Source: Clostridiales bacterium (lineage in GTDB: Bacteria; Bacillota; Clostridia; Oscillospirales; Oscillospiraceae). Taken from it: a stretch of DNA of 60,580 nucleotides. Below, piece after piece: positions 43,955 through 53,025 of the stretch. The translations under genes were made by a program, and so were the position numbers. The notes below the pieces were generated by a model. It searched no databases and was not told the DNA's origin. It worked only from the letters and a program-made list of their open reading frames with translations. Numbering within the stretch: the first letter of the stretch is position 1; every line of letters starts with the position of its first letter. Location: NCBI GenBank assembly GCA_004557075.1, contig SFEX01000014.1:1-60580 (forward strand), in the 5' to 3' direction.

Positions 43955-44309
43955 ATGTAACCTCCTCGGCGTTAAGCCGTACAGCCCTATCGTCCCAGTA
44001 TTCGTCGGCTGAAACCTTCCGGCTGTCGCTCGCGTAAAGCGCAATGCGTTCGGGAAGATTCTCATTCACCGCGTCAAATGTGAGCCCGTGCTCGGCGCAC
44101 CATCTGACCGCGGCATCCAGCGCCTCGCCGACTCGGCAGGTCCACAAGATGATTTTCCAGCCCTGCGCTTTGCGGGCGAGCACAGCGTTGATGGCGGCGT
44201 AATTCGGCGCGCCTATGTCCGGCCAGTTGTTGGAGCACAGACAGCCATCAAAGTCGACTGCGAGCGCGGGGTAGAGTATTCGTTCGGATTTTACGTTGTC
44301 CGGAGTCAT
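43938..44309 (-). CDS. HAD-like hydrolase
   Basis: The 123-residue protein has the HAD motif I VDFDGCLC (Asp19, Asp21) and motif II-like ILWTCR, and ends with an acidic DEYWDDRAV. It is short, without a large cap domain. Phosphatase or nucleotidase activity is likely. It overlaps both neighbours (4 and 17 nt). Confidence 0.75.
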   Translation of the reverse strand: MTPDNVKSERILYPALAVDFDGCLCSNNWPDIGAPNYAAINAVLARKAQGWKIILWTCRVGEALDAAVRWCAEHGLTFDAVNENLPERIALYASDSRKVSADEYWDDRAVRLNAEEVTYAVLD

Positions 44310-45706
44310 GTCAGTCCCTCCTTGATGTATGATTTCAGGGCGTCTAACAGCCCTTTTTGAGTTGCGTCCTTACGCGTGAGCGCGGCCATAACGCGCTCGT
44401 CGAGTGTGTCTGCGGCCACGAGGTGATGCACTATAACGGCGCTGCGCTGCCCCATGCGGTGCAGCCGGTCGTTGGCCTGCTGATATAACTCAAGGCTCCA
44501 AGTCAGGCCAAACCACACAATGATGTGTCCGCCCTCCTGTAGATTGAGACCGTGCCCTGCGGAGGCGGGCTGGCACAGCAGCATCGGTATCTCTCCGTTG
44601 TTCCACGCCGTTATGGTGTCGCTGCCGCCCATCCTGACGGCCTGCGGGAAACGCTCTTTCAGGCGCTCCAGATCGTGCTGGTAGTTGTAGAGCACGAGGA
44701 TGGGCTGACCTGCGCAGGTGTCGGCTATCTCTTCGAGCGCGTCGAGCTTTGCATCGTGGATGCGGAATACCTCGCGGTTTTCGTCATACACGGCACCGTT
44801 GGCCATTTGCAGCAGCTTTCCGCTTATCTGCGCGGCCATGTCACCGATAACCGCGCTGTCGTAGTCCTCGCCCTCCGCGAGAGACAGCCCCTCTCGCTCG
44901 CGCAGGAGCGGCAATATCTTGTCGGTCTTGAATTGCTCATAGAGCTTGCGCGCCTTGCGGTCGAGCGTGACCGTGATGGTGTTATAGCTGCGCTCCGGTA
45001 GGTCGAGCCAGTCGTCCTTGCCCATGCTTAGGCATATGTCCGAGAGCAGTGCGTCGATCTTCTGCCGCGCGCCCGGTTTGAGCCGCCAGTCGAAGACGAC
45101 GTGTCCACGATGGGCGCCGGGATTGAAGAAAGCCGTGCGGTACGCGCCGAGCGTTCGCCCAAGACGTTCACCGCGGTCGAGCAGGTATATCTCCGGCCAC
45201 AGATCCATGTAGCCGTTGGGCGCGGGCGTACCAGTCAGCCCGTACACATAGATCGCTCGGAAGATAACCTTGCGCAGGGCTTTCCACCGCTTGGCCTTTG
45301 CGGATTTGAACGAGGAGAGCTCGTCGATGACTACAGCGTCGAAGTCCCATTTCGTGCCGAGTGTTTCAACAAGCCACTCCACGTTCTCGCGGTTGATGAC
45401 GTAAATGTCGGCGTCAGTCTCCAGCGCGGCCAGCCGCTTCTCCTTCGCGCCCATGATCTTCACGACGCGCAGGTGCTTGAGGTGGTCCCACTTAGCCTGC
45501 TCGCGGCTCCATGTGTCCTCAGCCACGCGCTTCGGGGCGATGACGAGGGCCTTGCGGATGGCAAACTCCTCGTACTTGAGGCGGTTGAGCACTGTCAGGG
45601 TTATCACTGTCTTGCCCAAGCCCATGTCCAGCAGCAGCGCCGCCCGCGGATGTGTCATGCAAAACTCTTCCGCGAGCTGCTGATGCTTCCGGGGTATGTA
45701 TTTCAT
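44306..45706 (-). CDS. SNF2-family DEAD-like helicase/translocase
   Basis: The 466-residue protein has Walker A LLLDMGLGKT (24-33), motif II VIDELSSFK and a C-terminal helicase half with MLLCQPASAGHGLNLQ, then LHRMGQRSAV (QxxGRxxR-like). This is the standard two-lobe SNF2 form frequent next to phage polymerases. It probably remodels or unwinds DNA during replication. It overlaps the coiled-coil gene by 4 nt. Confidence 0.88.
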   Translation of the reverse strand: MKYIPRKHQQLAEEFCMTHPRAALLLDMGLGKTVITLTVLNRLKYEEFAIRKALVIAPKRVAEDTWSREQAKWDHLKHLRVVKIMGAKEKRLAALETDADIYVINRENVEWLVETLGTKWDFDAVVIDELSSFKSAKAKRWKALRKVIFRAIYVYGLTGTPAPNGYMDLWPEIYLLDRGERLGRTLGAYRTAFFNPGAHRGHVVFDWRLKPGARQKIDALLSDICLSMGKDDWLDLPERSYNTITVTLDRKARKLYEQFKTDKILPLLREREGLSLAEGEDYDSAVIGDMAAQISGKLLQMANGAVYDENREVFRIHDAKLDALEEIADTCAGQPILVLYNYQHDLERLKERFPQAVRMGGSDTITAWNNGEIPMLLCQPASAGHGLNLQEGGHIIVWFGLTWSLELYQQANDRLHRMGQRSAVIVHHLVAADTLDERVMAALTRKDATQKGLLDALKSYIKEGLT

Positions 45707-45984
45707 TCGACCGCCTTGCTCATGCCGTCGATCATTTTGCGGATATCGCCCGTAAGGCCGTCGAGCCGCTTTCTGAGTTCGAGATTCTCAGCCATCAGCG
45801 CGCGGTTTTTCTCGTCCGCGAGTGTGATGTCTGTCTCGTACTCCTCGTCGCGTTCGTCGAGCGCGTCCCTCAGCTCCATGTAGCGCTGGTAGAGGAGCTT
45901 GTACATGTTGGGCGCGAACAGATTCCAGAGCAGGGTTTTAAGGTAGTCTATTTTGCTGCGCATAAAGTCTGAAAATTTATTCAT
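45703..45984 (-). CDS. Coiled-coil protein
   Basis: The 93-residue protein has an N-terminal aromatic segment (SKIDYLKTLLWNLFAPNMYK) and a long charged coiled coil (about 35-90). GGAGGAA precedes the ATG, and its stop overlaps the SNF2 start (ATGA). No family is recognised. It could be a partner of the helicase. Confidence 0.6.
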   Translation of the reverse strand: MNKFSDFMRSKIDYLKTLLWNLFAPNMYKLLYQRYMELRDALDERDEEYETDITLADEKNRALMAENLELRKRLDGLTGDIRKMIDGMSKAVE

Positions 45985-45996
45985 TTTTATTCCTCC

Positions 45997-46491
45997 TCAG
46001 TATGTAGTTCTGAAATGGTTCTTGATGCCGTCGCCGGTAAACCACAGATAATCGCTGCCGAGCTCCCGTGTGACGGTCTCGCCGTTTTTCTCCATGTTCC
46101 AGCGATAAAGCACGTCCATGGTCACGGCCATAATTTCAGGCGTTACGGGGAAACCGGGACGATACCCGTGAAACTGCGACGGACTGGTGACTACGCCAAG
46201 AATCGAATCGGGGAAGCGGCTGTCGTCTACCCTGTTCAGGATGCACCAAACAACTTGTGCCTGCTCCTCCCGAGGGCAGCCTCCGGCCTCACCCCAAACC
46301 GTCTTTGCGATCGCTTCCGCATCTTCGGGTGTGTAGTACACGTCGTAGACCTTGACGGTCTTGATGCCGCCCCAGTCTCTCTCGGGCTCGGGTGTAGGCT
46401 CGGGCCGGGCGTCCATGCTCCGCCACCATACAGCGGCGCTCAGAATGAGCGCCACCGTGATGAGCAGGCATACGGCTTGTCTTTTGCTCAT
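45997..46491 (-). CDS. SleB-type cell wall hydrolase, membrane-anchored
   Basis: The 164-residue protein has an N-terminal signal anchor (AVCLLITVALILSAAVWWRS) followed by a Hydrolase_2 (SleB/CwlJ-like) domain: AIAKTVWGEAGGCPREEQAQ, ILNRVDDSRFPDSI and SPSQFHGYRPG. Such enzymes cleave peptidoglycan. It is encoded among replication genes rather than in the lysis cassette. Possible roles are superinfection control, wall entry or spore-related action; none is proven. Confidence 0.8.
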   Translation of the reverse strand: MSKRQAVCLLITVALILSAAVWWRSMDARPEPTPEPERDWGGIKTVKVYDVYYTPEDAEAIAKTVWGEAGGCPREEQAQVVWCILNRVDDSRFPDSILGVVTSPSQFHGYRPGFPVTPEIMAVTMDVLYRWNMEKNGETVTRELGSDYLWFTGDGIKNHFRTTY

Positions 46492-47159
46492 GACTCGGCT
46501 CCGTTTCCGACCGAGAATTTTACGGAGACGAACATCTGCGCGTCGGACTCGGCCTCAAAGACGACCGCCAGCCTGCTGAGTATCTCGCTTGCCGTGCCGC
46601 GAAGATTAAGCTTGCCGCTCGTCAGCGACGCGTATTTGATTTCCTCAGTACTTGCGCCGCAGCTAACAGGCGCGCTCGCGGCCTCAATCTCCTCAGCGGC
46701 GGTAGAAATTGTCTCGGCCTCGGTCTTCGGTTCGGTAACGGATACCGGTGTATTTGTCGCATCCCCCGAGAGCCAGTTGTTCCAGCGCGTAAGCTGGTCG
46801 CGGCTCATAACCATCTTTTTGCCGCCGGTGCCGATGCCCAGTTCGTGTATGGCGCATCTCACCGTTTCGTCAGAGCACCCGAACATCAGTGCGATGACTC
46901 GGGCGGATGCATGCATATCGTTTCGCAGCTTGAGCAGATATTCGCACTGTAGGTCGCGCGGCATCAGCTTGAACTGCTCGTAGGTCATAGGCTTTGAAAG
47001 GTTGTATGTACTCAATTTTCCATTCCTCGCTTTCTTCTGTGCGTCCGTGAGGTAGTCGCTCGGCAGTGTACACCGGCGGCTCTTGCTGCCGCACTTGCGC
47101 GCGGAAGCGCCTCGGGCTATACGCTTTTTCGTCATAACGTCAAAATCAAAATCATTCAT
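46488..47159 (-). CDS. Hypothetical HTH-like phage protein
   Basis: The 223-residue protein has a basic N-terminus (KKRIARGASARKCGSKSRRC), a conserved-looking block (TYNLSKPMTYEQFKLMPRDL), an HTH-like segment (VIALMFGCSDETVRCAIHEL) and an acidic C-terminal part. Similar proteins accompany phage polymerase genes in Clostridia. Function is unknown. Confidence 0.6.
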   Translation of the reverse strand: MNDFDFDVMTKKRIARGASARKCGSKSRRCTLPSDYLTDAQKKARNGKLSTYNLSKPMTYEQFKLMPRDLQCEYLLKLRNDMHASARVIALMFGCSDETVRCAIHELGIGTGGKKMVMSRDQLTRWNNWLSGDATNTPVSVTEPKTEAETISTAAEEIEAASAPVSCGASTEEIKYASLTSGKLNLRGTASEILSRLAVVFEAESDAQMFVSVKFSVGNGAES

Positions 47160-47195
47160 AATTAATTCAACTCAATTCACAATTAAAGATTTGCG

Positions 47196-49157
47196 TCAGT
47201 CCTTCATGTAGAACTCGCATTCATAACCGTCGCCCCTGAGCGGCAGGTCCGGAGCCCACGGCAGCGGGCGCCCCATGATCTCGGCTATCTCCTCGACGGT
47301 TCTGCCTCCGACCGGCTCTGAGATGATGACCTCATCGTGTACATGGGCGCGGATGTCGCAGCCTGCGTCCGCAAGGGTGAGCATTGATTCTCTCAGACAG
47401 TCTCGGGCTGTCGCCTGAACGCAGTTCTCGACGAGCTTGCCGCCCCATGTCTCAACGCGGGCCCACTTTTTTGTCTGCTGGTCGACACCCATGTAGCTGA
47501 TCGCGCGGCCGTTTTTCCACTTGCTCTGCTCGTACTTTGCGTCGTAATACGCGATACGGCGACCGCTCGGCAGTGTCATCCACATAATGCCTTTTTCCCA
47601 GTTGAAGCGGATGTTACCGATCGTGGAGAGTGCGGAGGTCTGTCGGGTGATGCATTTGATGGCGGCGTTCTCCAAAGAGCGCCACAGTGCGCATATGCGC
47701 GGGCTTGATGCGCGCCAGAGATCAACGGTCTCGACCATTTCCTCGTTGGTCATGCCCATTTTGTCGGCGCCGAATGCAATAAGCGCATTCACTCCGCCGC
47801 CGTAGCCCAGCGCCAGTTCGGCGATTTTGCCTTTCTGCCGGAGATGTCCGTTGACACCGTGCTTTTCAACCGGCACCTTGAACATCTGACTCGCTGAGGC
47901 ACAGTAGATGTCCCCGCCGTTCCGGAAAACATCGAGCCGCCAATTCTCCTCCGCAAGCCACGCTATGACACGCGCCTCGATTGCGGAGTAGTCGCATACG
48001 ATAAAGCGACAGCCGGGCTCAGGTATGAGCGCAGTACGAATTAACTCCGAGAGGGTGTTACTTACGCTTCCGTATAGCGTTTTGACCGTCTCGTATTCGT
48101 TGGCCCGTACCAGCGCCCGGGCCGTCGCTAAATCTTCCATGTGGTTCTGAGGCAGGTTTTGCAGCTGTACAAGCCGTCCCGCGAACCTGCCTGTGCGGTT
48201 GGCTCCGTAGAACTGAAAGCAGCCCTTGATGTGCTCATCCGGGCATGCGCTGCGGCGCATCGCCTCGTACTTTGATGTGCTGGTCTTGCTCAGCTCTGCG
48301 CGCACGGCCATGAACTCTCGTGCACGATCGGTGCTGAGCTGCTCCACGACGTCGGCGACAGCCTTTTTGTTGAGACTGGCTACCTCAATTCCCTCCTGCC
48401 GGTAGAGCCAGTCCTTGATTTGGCTCACGCTCTTAGGGTTTTCGAGCCCGGACAGAGCGACGGCTTTTTCGGTAAGCTCCTCTTTGTATCGGGCGTCGAA
48501 CTCAAGCGCCCGCTGAACTAAGGTCGTGTCAACGCGGATGCCTTTCTCATTGATGCGGGCGTCGAGGCACCAAAACCTGTGCTCAGTCGCGTCCGGCTTC
48601 CAGCGCAGGAGCATGTTGCGTATATGGCGCTCAGCCACAACGTCCTGCCTGTTGTATTCGATGAACTCCGCCCACTTCTCCGGGGCGTGTTCGGGGTAGT
48701 TGCGGGTGCGGCCTCCGTTGACCTTGGTCGGCTTACAGGGGCAGCAGAAGTATTTGATGAGCGCCTTACCCGCCTTGTTCTTCGCCTTGTCCTCGCCGAG
48801 GCCCAGCGCCGTACATACAGCGTCGAGGCCGAGAGGCAGGCCACAGACCGCGGCGAGCACCATCGTGTCCTCCCACTGCTCAGGCGGGCAGTAACGCCCG
48901 AAGTGCCGCCACAGGGCGAAGCGTTCAAAGGCGTTGTTGTAGCCCGTCTTGATGTAGTCGGGGCTGTAGATCGCCTCGACTACATCCTCGGGGATTTCCT
49001 CGCCCGAGAGCAGGTCAACGACGGTCGGCTCATTCTCGCCGAAAGCATAGCCGAACAGGAGTATCTGAAACTCGGGGTCGGCTATGTAACGGAACGAGCC
49101 GCAGTCTGCGATAGGCACAGGAGAGTAGGTCTCAATGTCTATCGAGAGCGTTTTCAT
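47196..49157 (-). CDS. Family A DNA polymerase
   Basis: The 653-residue protein has an N-terminal 3'-5' exonuclease (SIDIETYS, residues 5-12) and a C-terminal polymerase: motif A DYSAIEARVIAW (about 389), motif B region LALGYGGGVNALIAFG (about 440) and motif C HDEVII (about 607). It replicates phage DNA. Its start overlaps the DUF2815 stop by one base. The length is typical for the phage-type polymerase without a 5' nuclease. Confidence 0.93.
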   Translation of the reverse strand: MKTLSIDIETYSPVPIADCGSFRYIADPEFQILLFGYAFGENEPTVVDLLSGEEIPEDVVEAIYSPDYIKTGYNNAFERFALWRHFGRYCPPEQWEDTMVLAAVCGLPLGLDAVCTALGLGEDKAKNKAGKALIKYFCCPCKPTKVNGGRTRNYPEHAPEKWAEFIEYNRQDVVAERHIRNMLLRWKPDATEHRFWCLDARINEKGIRVDTTLVQRALEFDARYKEELTEKAVALSGLENPKSVSQIKDWLYRQEGIEVASLNKKAVADVVEQLSTDRAREFMAVRAELSKTSTSKYEAMRRSACPDEHIKGCFQFYGANRTGRFAGRLVQLQNLPQNHMEDLATARALVRANEYETVKTLYGSVSNTLSELIRTALIPEPGCRFIVCDYSAIEARVIAWLAEENWRLDVFRNGGDIYCASASQMFKVPVEKHGVNGHLRQKGKIAELALGYGGGVNALIAFGADKMGMTNEEMVETVDLWRASSPRICALWRSLENAAIKCITRQTSALSTIGNIRFNWEKGIMWMTLPSGRRIAYYDAKYEQSKWKNGRAISYMGVDQQTKKWARVETWGGKLVENCVQATARDCLRESMLTLADAGCDIRAHVHDEVIISEPVGGRTVEEIAEIMGRPLPWAPDLPLRGDGYECEFYMKD

Positions 49158-49726
49158 CAGTCAAGGCAGCTGCTTCCGCAGAGGTCTCCGAAGTCTTCAT
49201 CGGCGCTGCGGCCACCGGAGAGACGCTCGCCGTCGCGGGTCTTGATGAGATTGTTCAGCCCCGCCGCGACGCCCTTGTTGCCGCTGTTCTCGTAGGGGAA
49301 GAAGTTGACGGTCACTGCACCGTAGCAGCCGGAGTAGAAGTCTTCGGCGTCCATAGCCTCGTAGGACGCGCTGTTTTCAAGCACGCGGATGCCGGGCTTG
49401 TTCTTGCTGGAGGCGTTGAGGAAGTAGCAGCCTGCAAATGCCTCGTCGTCTTCGCGGTCGATATCGCCGTCGCGCAGGGGTGTGCGAACGTTCGCGGGAA
49501 TCTTACCGCCCCACTTCTCGGTTTTGCCCTTCTGCTTGGCGGCGTTGACAGCGGCCTCGATCGCGGCAATGGTTTCTTTGTCGTCCTTGGGGATGATGAT
49601 ACAGACGGAGTATTTACCGTCGGCGGAGTCGTCGGATTTGCGCGGCACGAATATGTTTGCGTAGCTGAAACGAACCTCGCCGATGCGGATGTTGGTCTCG
49701 GTGATCTTCTTAGTAAACTTTCCCAT
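49157..49726 (-). CDS. DUF2815 single-strand DNA-binding-like protein
   Basis: The 189-residue protein fits DUF2815, a family often annotated as phage ssDNA-binding protein. Its signatures are RIGEVRFSYANIFVP, YSVCIIIPKDDKETI and FYSGCYGAVTVNFFPY. The acidic C-terminus (DEDFGDLCGSSCLD) is typical of SSB-type partner-binding tails. It lies directly upstream of the polymerase and downstream of the DUF2800 nuclease, the usual trio. Confidence 0.8.
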   Translation of the reverse strand: MGKFTKKITETNIRIGEVRFSYANIFVPRKSDDSADGKYSVCIIIPKDDKETIAAIEAAVNAAKQKGKTEKWGGKIPANVRTPLRDGDIDREDDEAFAGCYFLNASSKNKPGIRVLENSASYEAMDAEDFYSGCYGAVTVNFFPYENSGNKGVAAGLNNLIKTRDGERLSGGRSADEDFGDLCGSSCLD

Positions 49727-49752
49727 GTTGTGTGGTCTCCTTCATAATCAAA

Positions 49753-50940
49753 TTAATTTGTTGTCATGTCGCTGAAATCTGCTTCCGCAGACGTAAACTC
49801 GGCGCGCTTGTCGGACTCTGGGACAAGTGTCAGCGCGCCCTCGCCCTGTGTCACGAGCGGTGAGAAGATGGCGTCGAACGCGGATTTGCCCACGAGCTTT
49901 TCGATCTGCGTGACGGTCTTGAACTTGGTCTCGGTGTACACCTCCGGCTCATATCCTGCGCGGATGAGCTGGTGCTTGGCCTCCTCCTCGTTCTTCCACT
50001 TGCGCGGAGGCTTTTTACCGCGCACGAGCTTGTAGCCGCGCCACTCCTGCCCTCTGAGTGCTTGGCTCAGGGCATACGCTTTGAGGTCATTGATCCAGTC
50101 GATGGCGGTGTCAGCGACTTCGAGTATCTCAGGGATGCTCTCGTCGGGGATAACACCGGGGGTCTCAAAGCCGTGCTTGAATATCGTCATCGCTTTCGCC
50201 GCGCGGGCGTAGCATATGGCGCGGGCGGCGCAGAACTTGCAGTGCTCGCCGGGGTTAAACTCACCTTCACCGCGCCACGCAAGCTCCGCTGCGGGCTTGA
50301 GTTCGTTCGCTGCCCAGTCAAGCAGCTCTGAGCGCTCAAGGGTCTCCTCGGTAACGCTGTCGAGGCGGGGCTGGATTATGGTGTTGCGGATGTGAGTGAA
50401 GCCGTACAGCACACCGTATCGCGCCAGCGCGCCGAGTCCGTAACACCTCGCCTGCGGGTTGCCCTCGGCGAATACCGGCACACCTTTTCCGTACTTGAAG
50501 TCAATGACCTCCAGCAGCGAGTCGGATATGATGACGGTGTCGCCGGTGCCGAATCCCCCCGGCACCCACTCGGAGAAGTCCAGCCGCTGCTCCAGCAGCA
50601 GCTGCGCGTCGGGGCAGTCTTTCTTCGCGGTCAGGAACTTCTCAAGAACGATCTCTGCGTAGAAGTCTGTAGCATCGTCCATTTCCTTCGGGATACTGCC
50701 CAGCGCTTTGCGGCGCAGCTCGTAGTTGAACTCATTGATACCGTCCGGTTCGCCGAGCCGTCCTTTTTCGCGCAGGAGCTTGAGCTCAACCAGTGAGTGC
50801 GCCTTTGTGCCCTCCTCCGCGAACGGTGACGACTTGTCCCCGAAGATGCCGTGCAGCCTTTCCTCCAGCCGCGCGGACGGGGGACAGCTCATCCAGCGTT
50901 TTGCGCCGGAAGCTGAGAGTGTGGCGTGCAGTCCGGGCAT
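49753..50940 (-). CDS. DUF2800 PD-(D/E)XK nuclease
   Basis: The 395-residue protein starts MPGLHATLSASGAKRWMSCP. It has the nuclease-like core with GTGDTVIISDSLLEVIDFKY (catalytic Asp and a downstream Lys) and a C-terminal Cys cluster near FNPGEHCKFCAARAICY, as in Cas4/AddB-type iron-sulfur nucleases. It probably processes DNA ends for recombination. GGAG lies 10 nt before the ATG at 50940; the frame's earlier start is inside the upstream gene. Confidence 0.82.
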   Translation of the reverse strand: MPGLHATLSASGAKRWMSCPPSARLEERLHGIFGDKSSPFAEEGTKAHSLVELKLLREKGRLGEPDGINEFNYELRRKALGSIPKEMDDATDFYAEIVLEKFLTAKKDCPDAQLLLEQRLDFSEWVPGGFGTGDTVIISDSLLEVIDFKYGKGVPVFAEGNPQARCYGLGALARYGVLYGFTHIRNTIIQPRLDSVTEETLERSELLDWAANELKPAAELAWRGEGEFNPGEHCKFCAARAICYARAAKAMTIFKHGFETPGVIPDESIPEILEVADTAIDWINDLKAYALSQALRGQEWRGYKLVRGKKPPRKWKNEEEAKHQLIRAGYEPEVYTETKFKTVTQIEKLVGKSAFDAIFSPLVTQGEGALTLVPESDKRAEFTSAEADFSDMTTN

Positions 50941-50941
50941 A

Positions 50942-51427
50942 TCAGGCGCTCTCCTTGGCGGCGATAAACTCATCGAGTTTTTCGAGCAGTTCGGGGTAGC
51001 GTTCTGCGGGAATGTCGCTGAGCTGCGTAACTCCAAAGCTGCGGATCAGTTCGGGGAGATTAAGCTCAGGGTGCTGGAGCTGTGCGTCGCCGAGCATCTT
51101 TCTCACCTGCGCTTTGGTGTACTTGGGCTGAGGTTTCTCCGGCTCAGCTGGGCTATCGGGCTCATTGAGGCCGTCGGGCATCGGCGCATCATCGGGCTGT
51201 CGGGGGGATTCTATCTCAGACTCCTGCGTGTTCTCAGCGGGGGGCGCGGATATGCCTATGGGGGCAGTGTCGTTAGCGTGAATTATGTCCCGAGTTAACC
51301 AGAACATTGAATTGAGGGCACTCAGCCCGATGCTGTAACGATCGCTCAAAGGGTCGGTGTTGCCCAACGCCTCGATTATGCGATCCTGTTCGGATTCGAG
51401 GAAGTTAAGTACATTATCCTTCGGCAT
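50942..51427 (-). CDS. Hypothetical early protein
   Basis: The 161-residue protein has a helical N-terminus (LNFLESEQDRIIEALG), a Pro/Glu-rich linker (about 65-105) and a C-terminal domain KYTKAQVRKMLGDAQLQHPE, then ELIRSFGVTQLSDIPAERYP. The last resembles a short module at the ends of phage recombination proteins. Function is unproven. Confidence 0.55.
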   Translation of the reverse strand: MPKDNVLNFLESEQDRIIEALGNTDPLSDRYSIGLSALNSMFWLTRDIIHANDTAPIGISAPPAENTQESEIESPRQPDDAPMPDGLNEPDSPAEPEKPQPKYTKAQVRKMLGDAQLQHPELNLPELIRSFGVTQLSDIPAERYPELLEKLDEFIAAKESA

Positions 51428-51794
51428 CTGTCTGTCCCTCCTCGGTATCCGTCTCGAGAAAGTCCTGCATCATCCCGAGCAGCTCTGTCGCGCGCTCATC
51501 GTCCGGCAGGTTTTTAAGCACCTCCGCGTTTGCGCTGGCACAGGCCTTGAGTATGGTCTTGCAAAGTGCGTCCGCGTAGGCGCGTCCGGCGCGCGGCCTG
51601 ATGCCGGCTTCGATGAACGCGTCGTGCAGTGCCGAGCAGATAAACCCTCCCAGCTCTGCGAGAGAGCAGCCGACTGCGATGATTGTCTGCGCGTCCTCCT
51701 TCTCGTCGGGTTCCGCCGCGACGAAAATGAATGCGCTGTCGTCCGGTAGATTCTGAATTTCCTCGATAAGCTTTGCTTTTGTGGTTTTGTCCAT
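51414..51794 (-). CDS. Hypothetical early protein
   Basis: The 126-residue protein starts MDKTTKAKLIEEIQNLPDDS, with a beta-strand pair followed by a helical region and an acidic end (ETDTEEGQTDAEG). AAGGAGG precedes the ATG at 51794; the longer frame would overlap the upstream gene without a ribosome site. No domain is recognised. Confidence 0.55.
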   Translation of the reverse strand: MDKTTKAKLIEEIQNLPDDSAFIFVAAEPDEKEDAQTIIAVGCSLAELGGFICSALHDAFIEAGIRPRAGRAYADALCKTILKACASANAEVLKNLPDDERATELLGMMQDFLETDTEEGQTDAEG

Positions 51795-51807
51795 TTGTGT
51801 TTCCTCC

Positions 51808-52071
51808 TTAATGTATTTTGAGAGCCGTCTTCTCAGCCCGGTGTGTGCGAGACACCGGTGGCTGTGCAACAGCGCTCTGTTCGTATTCAAGGCGCGCCTC
51901 CTCTGAGATGCGCCAGCTGTGCCCGAGCTTAAAGCCCTTGAGCTTTCCGGTCGTCAGCAGGTCGTATACGACATCTCTGCTGCAACGCCATTTTTTCGCC
52001 AGCTCGGTCGGCGTGTAGTAATCGGTAGTGTGGTCCTTCGGTGCAGCCGCCCGGTCGATTAAGCAGTCCAT
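51808..52071 (-). CDS. Excisionase-like HTH protein
   Basis: The 87-residue protein contains YYTPTELAKKWRCSRDVVYD and LLTTGKLKGFKLGHSWRISE, the winged-helix pattern of Xis/MerR-like (HTH_17) proteins. It could be the phage excisionase or an early regulator. It overlaps the stop of the pentapeptide gene by one base. Confidence 0.75.
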   Translation of the reverse strand: MDCLIDRAAAPKDHTTDYYTPTELAKKWRCSRDVVYDLLTTGKLKGFKLGHSWRISEEARLEYEQSAVAQPPVSRTHRAEKTALKIH

Positions 52072-52586
52072 TACGGGGTCTCCTTTACTATTTCCAAAAG
52101 TTCCACGCGTTCACAGCGAATTTTCCCGTCCGACATATACGGGACACACACTCCGGAAAGCCACTCCCAGCGGATCAGGACTTTCCAGACAGCGCCACGA
52201 TAATGCTGTCTAACCCATCCGATCGGCGCTACATTGATCCCGCAGCCGCAATCTTTACAACGGTCGGAGTTTACATTTTCTTCGATGACCGAGCCCTTTT
52301 CGATTTTCCAAGTGCTCGGCGCGTGGTATTGTGAGTTAAAAGTCTTATAGGCGATATACCCCGCTTCGGTTTTCTCGAAGTGAGATTTAAGGAAATCCAC
52401 CGCAGAGGTAAGACCCTCAGCCCCCGACAGGTTAGCCCCCGACAGGTTAGCCCCCGACAGGTTAGCCCCCGACAGGTCAGCCCCCGACAGGTCAGCCCAC
52501 GACAGGTTAGCCCGTGCGCCGCTGGGCTCGTCGGCGAGATACAGTAAGTGGGCGGCTAATATTCCTTTTAATTTTTCCTGAGTCAT
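52071..52586 (-). CDS. Pentapeptide-repeat protein
   Basis: The 171-residue protein has an N-terminal helix, then six A(N/D)LSG repeats (about 27-56), then a beta-rich domain with a Cys cluster (DRCKDCGCGI). Pentapeptide repeats form a right-handed beta-helix that can mimic DNA; this short run would make only one to two coils. The repeat-coding DNA is an almost exact 15-bp tandem repeat. Function is unknown. Confidence 0.7.
   Translation of the reverse strand: MTQEKLKGILAAHLLYLADEPSGARANLSWADLSGADLSGANLSGANLSGANLSGAEGLTSAVDFLKSHFEKTEAGYIAYKTFNSQYHAPSTWKIEKGSVIEENVNSDRCKDCGCGINVAPIGWVRQHYRGAVWKVLIRWEWLSGVCVPYMSDGKIRCERVELLEIVKETP
52419..52508 (-). repeat. 15-bp tandem repeat, six units, in coding sequence
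   Basis: Unit agcccccgacaggtt (with t/c at the last base, and one c-to-a change in the sixth) is repeated six times in register within the pentapeptide gene. Near identity at third positions suggests recent slippage expansion; unit length keeps frame. Confidence 0.9.
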
Positions 52587-52599
52587 TTGTTTTCCTCCC

Positions 52600-52998
52600 T
52601 CATTCCCGGAAGTCGTCGAGATTGAACTCCGGCCGGACTCTCAGCGAGGTGAGCAGTCGTGCCAGTTCGTATCGGCTTATTCCGACGCGGCCGAGTATGG
52701 CCTCTACCTCTGCAAGAGTTTCTGGGTCGTTGTCGACGAGCTCAAATTTCCACAGCTCCGTCTCTGTGCCGGTCCTCGGGTTAGTGACTACCCCATTACT
52801 CCTGTCGGCGTATACAAGGTTCGAGTGTGCGTAGTCGATGGCCTGCGAGGCGACGTCACACAGCGAGCGCCCCGTCTCGTCGGCAATTTCTGCGACGTGC
52901 GCATATGCCGACATGCTGATGCGAATGTGCGGGTATTCCCGCTTCGGTGCTCGAGCTGATCGCTTGAGCCGCTCCATTACGAATTTTTCCTGAGCCAT
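52600..52998 (-). CDS. Ribbon-helix-helix-like early protein
   Basis: The 132-residue protein starts MAQEKFVMERLKRSARAPKR. Its N-terminal half (YPHIRISMSAYAHVAEIADE, TGRSLCDVASQAIDYA) looks like a CopG/RHH DNA-binding fold. The C-terminal 50 residues (WKFELVDNDPETLAEVEAIL, ELARLLTSLRVRPEFNLDDF) recur as a separate 53-residue gene upstream. AAGGAGG precedes the ATG at 52998. Confidence 0.65.
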   Translation of the reverse strand: MAQEKFVMERLKRSARAPKREYPHIRISMSAYAHVAEIADETGRSLCDVASQAIDYAHSNLVYADRSNGVVTNPRTGTETELWKFELVDNDPETLAEVEAILGRVGISRYELARLLTSLRVRPEFNLDDFRE

Positions 52999-53025
52999 TT
53001 GTTTTCCTCCTTGTGTTTTATGTTG

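Noticed and set aside
52419..52508. Tandem repeats as a CRISPR array.
   Set aside because: Units are contiguous 15-bp coding repeats without spacers and encode pentapeptides; no cas genes are present in the window.
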